Part shown: in pieces, positions 32,224 through 39,439 of the stretch | How the letters are laid out: every line of letters begins with the position of its first letter | Position numbering within the stretch: position 1 is the stretch's first letter | Source: a virus | IMG/VR virus record: IMGVR_UViG_3300047311_000282 | Location: 1-47,470 of that record | Direction: 5' to 3' (one strand) | Length of the DNA stretch: 47,470 nt | The notes under the pieces: generated by a model | Told to the model about the DNA's origin: nothing | Databases searched by the model: none | Seen by the model: only the letters and a program-made list of their open reading frames with translations | Position numbers and translations under genes: made by a program

Positions 32224-33617
32224 CCCGGCCCACGATCCCGCCCGACTGGGCCACCGATACCAACTACACGCACGGCCCCGTCAGCGGCTTGCCAAACAAG
32301 TCGACGCCATCAACGGGCGCGCAAGACGAGGGCTTTATCCCGACCGAGCCACTGCCAGCCGACGAGCTCAACTGGGTGCTCAACAACCACGGCAGTTGGA
32401 TCGACTATCTCGCGGCAGCAATCGACACGCTCCAGCTCGGCGGCGGCGATGACGGCGCGCTCGTGTTCGATGGCACGTCGACCGTGCTCGGGATGGTGCC
32501 CGTCGCCAACGTCTACTCGATCACGCGCGACATCCGCGCGACAAACATCACCTTTACGGGCAACGCGCAGCTCATCGTCAGCAGCCACACAGTCAAAAAC
32601 TTCCGCATCTTTTTTACAGGCACGTTCGACACGACGGGCAGCGCACTTGGTGCTGGCGCTCCCGTCCTGATCGCCAACGGGCAAAACGCTGGCATCGGCC
32701 CCCCAGCGCAAAACATCACACCGGGACTCGTAGGCGCGATCGGTACCCTCCGAGGAGGCTTCGCCGGTGGAGCTGGCGCTGTCAATCTCAGCGGTAGCAG
32801 CCCCGGCAATCCTGGTACGAGCGACACGAATGCCATCGGCGGAAATGGCAGCCCCGGTGGAAATTCAAGCGGCGGCGGCGGCATCGGTGGCGGAAACGGA
32901 TCTGCTTCACTCACTGCCGAAAACGGCCCTGTTGCCTTCACGATCTGGCAGCTCGCAGGGCTCATCGCTGGCAGCGGCGGACTCGTCGCTCTTGGCGGCG
33001 GCGCAGGCGGTGGCGGTGGCGCGACGAACGCGGGCACGAGCGGTGGTGGTGGCGGCGGCGCGGGAGGCGGGATCATTTGCCTGATTGGCAAGACGCTCAA
33101 GCTGCGCGCCGCAACCGATCTGCTTGCGCGTGGCGGTGACGGGATCGTTCCCGCTGGATCAAGCGGTGGTGGCGGCGGCGGAGGCGGTGGTGGCGGTGGC
33201 GCACTCTTCGTCGCCTACGTGGAAAAGCTCGGCGGGATCGTCTTCGTCAACACGACCAATTGCCCAGGCGGCGCTGGTGGCGGTGGTGCTGGTGGCGGAA
33301 GCAGCGGGTCCACCGGTAGTCACGGTAACGTCTACGAGTTCGTGATCGCGGGCGGCACGGCAGCGCTTCCTACCGAGCAACGCGGAATTGCCGCCTTCGC
33401 GACTGGCGGATCGGGCGCGGGCTTCGACTACGTCGACGTCGCGCTATCGCCGTCGATGCCAAACACCAGCTACGAGGTACCGACCGGCGTGGAAATGAGC
33501 GACGACGTGAGCGGCGGCCCAGTCGTTCGCATCACGCTGAAGACGACCGCCGGCTTCCGCATTCGTACCAACTCACAATTTTCTGGAGGAGTGTCATGGG
33601 TCGCCAAGCCCGCGTAG
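32220..33617 (+). CDS. Glycine-rich tail fibre/adhesin, 465 aa
   Basis: The N-terminal half carries a fibre attachment pattern (PADELNWVLNNHGSWIDYLA). About 170-370 is extremely Gly-rich with runs of GGGGGG, like poly-glycine helix adhesins (for example S16 gp38-type). The C-terminus is a beta domain (YVDVALSPSMPNTSYEVPTG). Likely the receptor-binding fibre part. Confidence 0.75.
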   Translation: MTRPTIPPDWATDTNYTHGPVSGLPNKSTPSTGAQDEGFIPTEPLPADELNWVLNNHGSWIDYLAAAIDTLQLGGGDDGALVFDGTSTVLGMVPVANVYSITRDIRATNITFTGNAQLIVSSHTVKNFRIFFTGTFDTTGSALGAGAPVLIANGQNAGIGPPAQNITPGLVGAIGTLRGGFAGGAGAVNLSGSSPGNPGTSDTNAIGGNGSPGGNSSGGGGIGGGNGSASLTAENGPVAFTIWQLAGLIAGSGGLVALGGGAGGGGGATNAGTSGGGGGGAGGGIICLIGKTLKLRAATDLLARGGDGIVPAGSSGGGGGGGGGGGGALFVAYVEKLGGIVFVNTTNCPGGAGGGGAGGGSSGSTGSHGNVYEFVIAGGTAALPTEQRGIAAFATGGSGAGFDYVDVALSPSMPNTSYEVPTGVEMSDDVSGGPVVRITLKTTAGFRIRTNSQFSGGVSWVAKPA

Positions 33618-35794
33618 TCGCGGTTGCCATAGCTCTCATTGCTGCCACTGCGTATGCCTACAACGGAGCGACGCCGGTAGGGCCGGGCACTACGCCCACC
33701 TGCCAGACGAGCGCTCCGGGTCCATCTGGAAAGCCGCGCTACTGGAACCGTTGCAGCGACGGCGCGAGCATGTACACTGACGCGGCGAACGTAGACCACG
33801 TCACGCCGACGCCGCCGGTTGCAGGCATCGTCAAGGGCGACATTCCCGTGTCGAACGGCCTCGGAGGGTTCACGCTCCAGCCGCCGGGAAGCGATGGCCA
33901 GTGTTTGGTCTCGCGTTCGGCTTCCTCTACTGGCTGGACGACCAGCGCATGTGGCGGCGGAGGAACCAGCGGCGGAGGCGGTGGAAGCTTGCAGGCCGCC
34001 TTTAATGGCGGCAATTCGATCACCTTCGATCCTTCTCCCGCGCCGTCGCCGGTCGTCTTCAACGCCGACGGTCACTACAACCACGGCGCGGCGGGAGCTT
34101 ACGATCTTGAGTACTGGTTTGGAGATAGCACGGTGGCCAATCGCAGTGGCAGCACGCTATCGCCCGCGCCCCCGTGGCCGCTTCCGGGACTGACCACCAC
34201 GTCACCGATGATGGGACTCGGCATGACCAGCTCGGGGGAACTGATCACTGGCGATCCGAACGACTACCTCGTCAACGGCAACGGCATGGACGGCAACATC
34301 CAGTTGCGCGGTGGTCTCGGGGACTGGCACATCTACCCCGGTCCATCGCTGACGACGGACAAGTACGTCGAGGGTGTCGAGCTCTGGATCATGGCTGGCG
34401 GCGGCGCGCCGGTAACCAATGCCTTTGGCGGATCGTTGCATCTGCACGGCGGCCCGCATGGCGTCGGCGCATCGGCTCCGGGTGGCATGGTCGAGATCGA
34501 TAGTGCTCCTGATCCTGGCGGGACACATACCGGTTTTTACTATTCCGGGTATGCGGACGTTCAGTTGGGCGGGTTCTACGCGACTACTGTATCGATGGGA
34601 CGGTCCGATCTTACCGGCAGCCCAGCTACGCAAGTAGCGCTACGTGCAGGCACCAATGGGATTCAGGCCACGTCGCTCGGTCGCGTCGTGTTCCGAAATG
34701 CCGACAGTTCCCCGACGGTGTATTGGGATACCGTCGGTCCAACTAGCTCGGGATTAGAGTTCGCCAAAAAAGCAGGATCTTTCACGGTCCTTCTCCCGAA
34801 TGATGCGGGATTGAATCAATCGATTTGGGCCCAAGATCTCACCTCGATCACGCTCAGCACCGGAGTCTCGCCCGCCTACAATGAAGTCTTTACGGCGCAC
34901 ACGCACCAAGGTATGCGCTACACGACCTACAACGCGGACGGGCTTGGAAATGTCGCCTTCACCGTCGCTAGCAGTGTTACGTGGACAACTACGGCACTGG
35001 CTCAATTTAAATCCGCGTCTTTGGTCCGTGCCGATATCCAGAGCGGCCCGGCAAGCGTAACCGGAATCGGCGTGATCAACGCATACGGAAATCTCGGCAG
35101 CGCTGCCACGATCGCGCAGTTCAATGCGGTTGCGGTCTCGGCCGATGGCGGATTCAGCGGCGCCGGATACGCGATGGATGCCACGCCTGCGGGTGGTGAT
35201 AAGGCGTTTTTGACGACTGGCGGCACCGTCGGGAATACTTCCTTGGCGCACGTCGCTGCTCTCTACAATGGGAGCTATCAGGGCGCCTATGTCGATCTTG
35301 CAGACGGCAGCTTTAAGTCACTGGCGGTGAAGCTTGGAACCGGTGGAACGCCGAATCTCGGTTCAGCGGCAGTCCCATGGGGCAGCATATATGTGACCGG
35401 TACAATCGCCGAGTACAAGGGCGAGACCACCGACGGTACCGGCGTAGCCTACATCGAAAAGAAGGGCACAGACGTGGCGTCGAGCGGCGCAGGTGCTCAA
35501 TCGACGACGATCGCGACCTATTCACCGGGTACGAGTGGACTCTATCGCGTGCAGGTCCTGATTGATTGCACCACGGCCGATACTGTAACCGCGACCGTGA
35601 CCTACAGCGATGCGGTCAATACAACCGCGCAGACCGAGACTCCAATCTCGGCAGCGAGCTGCGGAACCAACGGTGTGGTGCATGGCGCCGATCTGCTGAT
35701 TCGCGCTGCGAGCGGGACTGCGATTATTGCGACGTTGACCCTCAGCTCGCACAACACGACGAAGGCTCACGCCACAATCGAGAGGCTCAACTAA
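33596..35794 (+). CDS. Large tail fibre-like protein with an N-terminal signal-like segment, 732 aa
   Basis: SD GGAGGAG before the ATG, and a 22-base overlap with the preceding fibre gene. The N-terminus VVAVAIALIAATAYA looks like a Sec signal with AYA cleavage, unusual for a virion fibre. The body is Gly/Ser/Thr-rich, beta-helical in composition, with TTDKYVEGVELWIMAGGGAP and a C-terminal beta domain near LYRVQVLIDCTTADTVTATV. Probably a side fibre; the exported alternative is a question. Confidence 0.65.
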   Translation: MGRQARVVAVAIALIAATAYAYNGATPVGPGTTPTCQTSAPGPSGKPRYWNRCSDGASMYTDAANVDHVTPTPPVAGIVKGDIPVSNGLGGFTLQPPGSDGQCLVSRSASSTGWTTSACGGGGTSGGGGGSLQAAFNGGNSITFDPSPAPSPVVFNADGHYNHGAAGAYDLEYWFGDSTVANRSGSTLSPAPPWPLPGLTTTSPMMGLGMTSSGELITGDPNDYLVNGNGMDGNIQLRGGLGDWHIYPGPSLTTDKYVEGVELWIMAGGGAPVTNAFGGSLHLHGGPHGVGASAPGGMVEIDSAPDPGGTHTGFYYSGYADVQLGGFYATTVSMGRSDLTGSPATQVALRAGTNGIQATSLGRVVFRNADSSPTVYWDTVGPTSSGLEFAKKAGSFTVLLPNDAGLNQSIWAQDLTSITLSTGVSPAYNEVFTAHTHQGMRYTTYNADGLGNVAFTVASSVTWTTTALAQFKSASLVRADIQSGPASVTGIGVINAYGNLGSAATIAQFNAVAVSADGGFSGAGYAMDATPAGGDKAFLTTGGTVGNTSLAHVAALYNGSYQGAYVDLADGSFKSLAVKLGTGGTPNLGSAAVPWGSIYVTGTIAEYKGETTDGTGVAYIEKKGTDVASSGAGAQSTTIATYSPGTSGLYRVQVLIDCTTADTVTATVTYSDAVNTTAQTETPISAASCGTNGVVHGADLLIRAASGTAIIATLTLSSHNTTKAHATIERLN

Positions 35795-36009
35795 TGCGCG
35801 ACTCGCTGAAGGTCGGCGCGATTGCTGGCGTGGTGCTTGTCGGTGCTGCCGCGCTCGTCTCGATCAAGAAGCCAGTGCCTGCGCCTGCACCGCCGAATGA
35901 GATGCAGTGTTTTTGCCCATTCGGGCACCGCTTCACGTTCGCCGAAGCGAAGGCGCTGAAGTTCGCGCACCACCAAAATCGGATCGTGTGCATGGAGAAA
36001 AGAAAATGA
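35794..36009 (+). CDS. Small membrane protein, 71 aa
   Basis: One membrane segment (VGAIAGVVLVGAAALVSI), then a Pro-rich stretch and a Cys/His part (MQCFCPFGHRF). Overlaps the fibre stop by one base. First gene of the membrane/lysis cassette. Confidence 0.6.
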   Translation: MRDSLKVGAIAGVVLVGAAALVSIKKPVPAPAPPNEMQCFCPFGHRFTFAEAKALKFAHHQNRIVCMEKRK

Positions 36010-36293
36010 AACGCCTGCTGATTCTCGCCCTGTTCGCCGCCTCCTGTCACAGCGCCTCGGCACAGTCGCCTGACCCGCCGTCAAAGATGCAGGCGGCTGA
36101 TGCTGCGCGCCTCGACCGCGACTTGTCTCACCTGCGCGAGCTGCAGCAGGCGATGGCGCCCTATCAGCACGAGGCGGCCGACATCTGCGCGACCTACAAG
36201 ATCGACCCCGCGCAGCTCGGCAAGACCGTCGGGATCAACTTCCAGACGGGCGAGATTCAGCGCGCCCAACCCGAAAACAGGAGCACGCCATGA
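36006..36293 (+). CDS. Exported small protein (possible spanin-type), 95 aa
   Basis: Signal peptide MKRLLILALFAASCHSASAQ with AxA cleavage or possibly lipidation at the Cys (weak lipobox AASC). The mature part is helical (LDRDLSHLRELQQAMAPYQH). In a lysis cassette such a protein could be a periplasmic or outer-membrane spanin part. ATGA overlap at start. Confidence 0.55.
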   Translation: MKRLLILALFAASCHSASAQSPDPPSKMQAADAARLDRDLSHLRELQQAMAPYQHEAADICATYKIDPAQLGKTVGINFQTGEIQRAQPENRSTP

Positions 36294-36664
36294 AGGACAT
36301 CTTATTGCAGTTTCTGATGCCGCTCGCGATGGCGCTCGGCACCCTCATCGCGGCACAGGTGGTCGCGCTGCTCCGCCGCGTGCTGACGCGCGTTGGCGTG
36401 CAGCTCTCGGCCGATCAGGAGGCGGCGGTCAGCGACGCGACGAAGCGCGCGGTGCTCGCCGTCGAGGAATGGGCTGCCAAGCAAGCGTCGACGACGGCGG
36501 CGGCCAAGTACGACAAGGCCGCCAGCATGCTCAAAGAGAAGTTCCCGAAGATGGCCGCAGCCGACCTCGATACGCACATCCACGCGGCGGTCGCGTCGCT
36601 CGGACTGGGCGCGGCTGCGGCGGAGCAGGCGTTGCCACCCGAGCCGCCGAAGGTGGCGGCGTGA
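36290..36664 (+). CDS. Holin, LL-H-like, 124 aa
   Basis: N-terminal membrane segment (LLQFLMPLAMALGTLIAAQV), then an amphipathic helix with charged Lys/Glu region (AVLAVEEWAAKQ), and Ala-rich tail, like the phage LL-H holin family. It would permeabilise the inner membrane for the endolysin. Confidence 0.65.
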   Translation: MKDILLQFLMPLAMALGTLIAAQVVALLRRVLTRVGVQLSADQEAAVSDATKRAVLAVEEWAAKQASTTAAAKYDKAASMLKEKFPKMAAADLDTHIHAAVASLGLGAAAAEQALPPEPPKVAA

Positions 36665-37140
36665 GGCCGCTACCCGGCGAGTCCTACGACGAATACCGCG
36701 CGCGGCACGACGCTCGGTTTGACTGGATCTTCGCGCTGGTGATTTCAGCCGGCGTCATTCTGGCGGCGATTGCGCTGGGCGGGTGCGCGACCGGCGCGAC
36801 CAATGCGCGCAAGGTCGTCACTGGCGCGTACACCGCGATCGGTGCCGCTGCTGTTCTTGCGCGACCCGCGCTCAAAGCGTGCGAGGACAAGGCGGTCGAC
36901 GACAAGAGCGACGCGGAGTTGCAGAAATGCGCGGCCGCGCAACAGGTGCTGGCGAAGGCGCTGCCTGCTGCTGAATCGACAGCGGCAGCCGTGTCGGCTT
37001 CCATCGACGCCTACGAGAAAATCGCAGCCAAGGACTACGGCGGAGCGCTGGCGCCGCTCTATGGCGCGCTCGTCGAACTGGCGCAGGCGCTGACTACGGC
37101 GGGCGTGAAACTGCCGGTACAAATTCCGGGGGTGAATTGA
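36661..37140 (+). CDS. Membrane protein with internal lipobox-like Cys, 159 aa
   Basis: After about 22 charged residues a membrane segment (WIFALVISAGVILAAIALGG) ends in C, ALGGC resembling a lipobox, but it is not N-terminal. A second weaker hydrophobic stretch (TGAYTAIGAAAVLAR) follows, then a helical acidic region. GTG start with GTGA overlap. Role unknown; lysis cassette. Confidence 0.6.
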   Translation: MRPLPGESYDEYRARHDARFDWIFALVISAGVILAAIALGGCATGATNARKVVTGAYTAIGAAAVLARPALKACEDKAVDDKSDAELQKCAAAQQVLAKALPAAESTAAAVSASIDAYEKIAAKDYGGALAPLYGALVELAQALTTAGVKLPVQIPGVN

Positions 37141-37439
37141 TGCCCGCATGGCTGATCCCGCTTCTGCCGCTGCTCGCCAAAGCTGGTGGCATGCTGCTCG
37201 ACTACTTCGAATCACTGCCGGAGAAGGAGCGCCAGGCCGTCAAGGACGCGCTCGACGCCATGGCGAAGTCGTCGAGCCAAGACGTGGGCGACTTCGTCAC
37301 CGGCTCAGCCGCCGACCTCGCCGACGCGCAGGCCCGTCTCGCGGCGCTGGAGGCGCACCCGGTGGTGGTGGCGAGCGGCTTGGCGGCTACCGTGGCGACG
37401 TTGCGGAACGAGCTGGCCGAGAGGGCGAAGCCGCTATGA
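37140..37439 (+). CDS. Small membrane-associated protein, 99 aa
   Basis: N-terminal amphipathic/hydrophobic segment (AWLIPLLPLLAKAGGMLLDY) and a C-terminal Ala/Leu helix. One-base overlap upstream, ATGA downstream. Possibly holin-related. Confidence 0.55.
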   Translation: MPAWLIPLLPLLAKAGGMLLDYFESLPEKERQAVKDALDAMAKSSSQDVGDFVTGSAADLADAQARLAALEAHPVVVASGLAATVATLRNELAERAKPL

Positions 37440-37564
37440 TCGCGGCCATCGTCGCCGTGCTCACTGCCTCGGTCACGTTCTGGATCGGGTTCCACATGGG
37501 CCGCGCTGACGGCGAGAAGCGCGCTGCGTTTGAGGACGCGTTCAAGAAGGCGGGCGGCAAGTGA
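37436..37564 (+). CDS. Tiny membrane protein, 42 aa
   Basis: MIAAIVAVLTASVTFWIGFH is a single membrane helix followed by a charged tail (GRADGEKRAAFEDAFKKAGG). It is coupled by ATGA upstream and GTGA downstream. Lysis-related by context. Confidence 0.55.
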   Translation: MIAAIVAVLTASVTFWIGFHMGRADGEKRAAFEDAFKKAGGK

Positions 37565-37653
37565 CCGCGCGCGCCGTCCTCCTGTGCGGCTATGCGATTT
37601 TCGCGGCGTCCATCGTGGCCGTGTGCGCGCTCATTTTCGGAGGGCGGCGGTGA
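37561..37653 (+). CDS. Tiny membrane peptide, 30 aa
   Basis: GTG start; almost entirely one membrane helix (AVLLCGYAIFAASIVAVCAL) ending GGRR. Flanked by GTGA overlaps at both ends, which supports translation of this very short frame. Confidence 0.45.
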   Translation: MTARAVLLCGYAIFAASIVAVCALIFGGRR

Positions 37654-38162
37654 GCGAGATCCCAGTCACCGAGCATTTCACGATCGACGAGTGGACATGC
37701 AGAGACGGCACGCCCTACCCGATCGGCTGCATCGACGACGAGGACGCGCAAGGCCGCACGTGGCTGCAATCTCGTCTACTGCCGCTGTGCCAGCTGCTCG
37801 AGATCATCCGCGCGGAGGCCGGCAACTTGCCGCTGCATATCGATTCGGGCTACCGCACGTCGGCCTATGACGAGCGGCTGTACGAGGCGAGCGCAAAGGA
37901 TGGCAGCGTTGCACCGGCCAGTCGCAGTCAGCACCCGAAGGGACGCGCGGCCGATATCACTCACCCGACAATGACGCCAATGCAGTTGTTCAATCTGATC
38001 TTGCGGATCTATGAGCGAGGGGAGCTACCGCAACTCGGCGGCATCGGGCTGTATCGAAATTTCGTGCACGTCGATGTTCGCAAGCGCGATGGTTCCGACG
38101 GGTCGCCGACCGGTGGTCACCTCGCAATCTGGGGCGGCTCGCGGCCGTCGAACGTGATCTGA
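37650..38162 (+). CDS. Endolysin, peptidase M15A family, 170 aa
   Basis: Zinc peptidase motifs are complete: SGYRT (66-70), SQHPKGRAADI with His95 and Asp102, and FVHVDVR with His140. These bind zinc and cut peptidoglycan cross-links (D-Ala endopeptidase or carboxypeptidase). No signal peptide, so release depends on the holin. GTG start chosen by GTGA overlap. Confidence 0.88.
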   Translation: MSEIPVTEHFTIDEWTCRDGTPYPIGCIDDEDAQGRTWLQSRLLPLCQLLEIIRAEAGNLPLHIDSGYRTSAYDERLYEASAKDGSVAPASRSQHPKGRAADITHPTMTPMQLFNLILRIYERGELPQLGGIGLYRNFVHVDVRKRDGSDGSPTGGHLAIWGGSRPSNVI

Positions 38163-38163
38163 G

Positions 38164-38367
38164 ATGGCAAAGCCAGCAGAGACGATCGAGACTGCGGACG
38201 AGCCAGCTTATGTTCCGCCGCAAGCGCTGCCCGAAGATCCGCCTCTCGTGACGCGCGAAGACTTGCCGGTGCTGTTCGCGATCTCGCGCTTTCTCCAGAG
38301 CCGCGTGCACCTCCATGCGCGCATGGACGCGATGGACGAAGAAATAGAAGCGCTCCATGCACCCTGA
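38164..38367 (+). CDS. Small acidic protein, 67 aa
   Basis: Acidic N-part and a helical C-part (LFAISRFLQSRVHLHARMDA). Overlaps the next gene by 11 bases. No recognised family. Confidence 0.55.
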   Translation: MAKPAETIETADEPAYVPPQALPEDPPLVTREDLPVLFAISRFLQSRVHLHARMDAMDEEIEALHAP

Positions 38368-38938
38368 CGATCACATCGTCAATTTGACGAATCACCTCAC
38401 CGCCAACCATCAGGACCAGGTGCGCTTGCAAGGTCAGCTCGAGCGGTTGATCGAGGCGATTCGCGACAACAAAAAAGAGAGCTACGAGATCAACATGATC
38501 TTGGCCTCCTTCACGGCCGAGGCGCGGCTGTTGGTGAATGACCGCATCGGCGAGATGAGCGTGGAGCGACTCGCTGAGCTTTTGCCGCGCCACAAGATCG
38601 ATCAGGTGCGTGCGCTGCTCTATGCCCGCGAAAAGGGGATAGAGGATGTGCCCCCCGACCTGTTGTCGCCCGAAGATCTGCGCCGGACGTCCTCTCTCAG
38701 GCGCGAGCCTACGCTGCGGCTGCCGGTGCAAGAGGTTGACGACGAACGACGCGACCCGTGGTATGCGCGGCTGCTGCGAGCGGTGCTACGCACGCCGCCG
38801 ATGACGTTGCTTGTGCTCGGGTTGCTGGTCATCGTGGCCACGGTCGCGATGACCGCCGGGCTGCGGCTGCTCCAGGCGCTCGACCACTCGCACCTGCTCG
38901 GCGAGCCGCAGCACCACGCGGAGCCGGCGAAGCCGTAA
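38357..38938 (+). CDS. Helical protein with C-terminal membrane anchor, 193 aa
   Basis: N-terminal helical part with LERLIEAIRDNKKES, and a C-terminal membrane segment (TPPMTLLVLGLLVIVATVAM, about 150-170). No signal peptide or lipobox. Last rightward gene; it may act in lysis or in membrane protection of the host. Confidence 0.6.
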   Translation: MHPDDHIVNLTNHLTANHQDQVRLQGQLERLIEAIRDNKKESYEINMILASFTAEARLLVNDRIGEMSVERLAELLPRHKIDQVRALLYAREKGIEDVPPDLLSPEDLRRTSSLRREPTLRLPVQEVDDERRDPWYARLLRAVLRTPPMTLLVLGLLVIVATVAMTAGLRLLQALDHSHLLGEPQHHAEPAKP

Positions 38939-38939
38939 A

Positions 38940-39101
38940 TCAGCCGCTCGCCACCTGCTCCCACGCTTCCTTCTCGCTCGCGCCGCCGGCGACGAGCTCC
39001 TGCCAGCGCTCGAACTTCTCGGGCGCTTCCTTCTTCCACCTTTCGACGGTCTGCTTCCAGAGCGGCAGGTGCGCGTCGAGGTCGTGGCCTGCGAAACCCA
39101 T
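38940..39101 (-). CDS. Small helical protein, 53 aa, minus strand
   Basis: ATG at 39101 to stop at 38940-38942. The sequence is Trp/Glu/Lys-rich and helical (LWKQTVERWKKEAPEKFERW). An AGGA is 13 bases upstream, a weak ribosome site. It converges with the gene ending at 38938 with one base between them. Distal to the tRNA and integrase on the leftward strand. Confidence 0.5.
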   Translation of the reverse strand: MGFAGHDLDAHLPLWKQTVERWKKEAPEKFERWQELVAGGASEKEAWEQVASG

Positions 39102-39176
39102 CGATGAGCGATCCTACCGGAGATGCCCCAGCGACGAGCATTTGATTAAAGGGCTCAATCGGTGCTAGATAAAAGT

Positions 39177-39250
39177 TGCCCTTGCCGAGATTCGAACTCG
39201 GAGCCTGCACCTTAGCGGGGAGCTGCTCTACCGGTTTGAGCTACAAGGGC
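39177..39250 (-). tRNA. tRNA-like gene, anticodon GCU (Ser) on a class I body
   Basis: The 74-nt minus-strand sequence folds into a full cloverleaf: acceptor GCCCTTG/CAAGGGC, D-arm GCTC/GAGC with GG in the loop, T-arm CCGAG-TTCGAAT-CTCGG, discriminator A. The anticodon stem is GCTCC/GGTGC with one T-T mismatch, loop CCGCTAA, anticodon GCU at 34-36. Position 33 is C instead of the nearly universal U. The variable loop has five bases, while bacterial serine tRNAs have a long variable arm. CCA is not encoded. It may be a degenerate, mis-charged or regulatory tRNA. Confidence 0.7.
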
Positions 39251-39258
39251 GGAAGATG

Positions 39259-39286
39259 GCCTCGGACGAAAGTCCGGGGCTTTTTT
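39259..39286 (+). terminator. Intrinsic terminator
   Basis: Nine-pair stem GCCTCGGAC/GTCCGGGGC with a GAAA tetraloop and one T-G wobble, followed by TTTTTT. It ends the rightward late transcript after the membrane gene cassette. Confidence 0.8.
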
Positions 39287-39439
39287 CTTTGGTGCGCCAA
39301 ATGTCTCACATGCGACATCTGACCCGATCGATCACATTAATTATATGACTCTACAAGGAAAACCTTCAGTCACGTATGGTAGGGTAGGGTCGCCTTCTGG
39401 GGACAAGCCTGTGGGTGTCCTGTGAGTGGTCCTTCGTAA
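39287..39439. other. Non-coding region beside integrase, probable attP location
   Basis: No gene is seen here. The stretch includes an imperfect palindrome ATGTC-N8-GACAT (39301-39318), an AT-rich part (CATTAATTATATGAC) and a tandem GGTAGGGTAGGG. Large serine integrases usually act on attP sites directly next to their gene, so attP should be here, but its core cannot be defined from one sequence. Confidence 0.4.

Noticed and set aside
32220-35794. Diversity-generating retroelement acting on the fibres
   Set aside because: No reverse transcriptase and no template/variable repeat pair were found in the window.
39177-39250. tRNA 3' end as the attachment site of the integrase
   Set aside because: Large serine integrases usually do not use tRNA genes, and no repeated 3' tRNA fragment was seen; left open only as a weak possibility.
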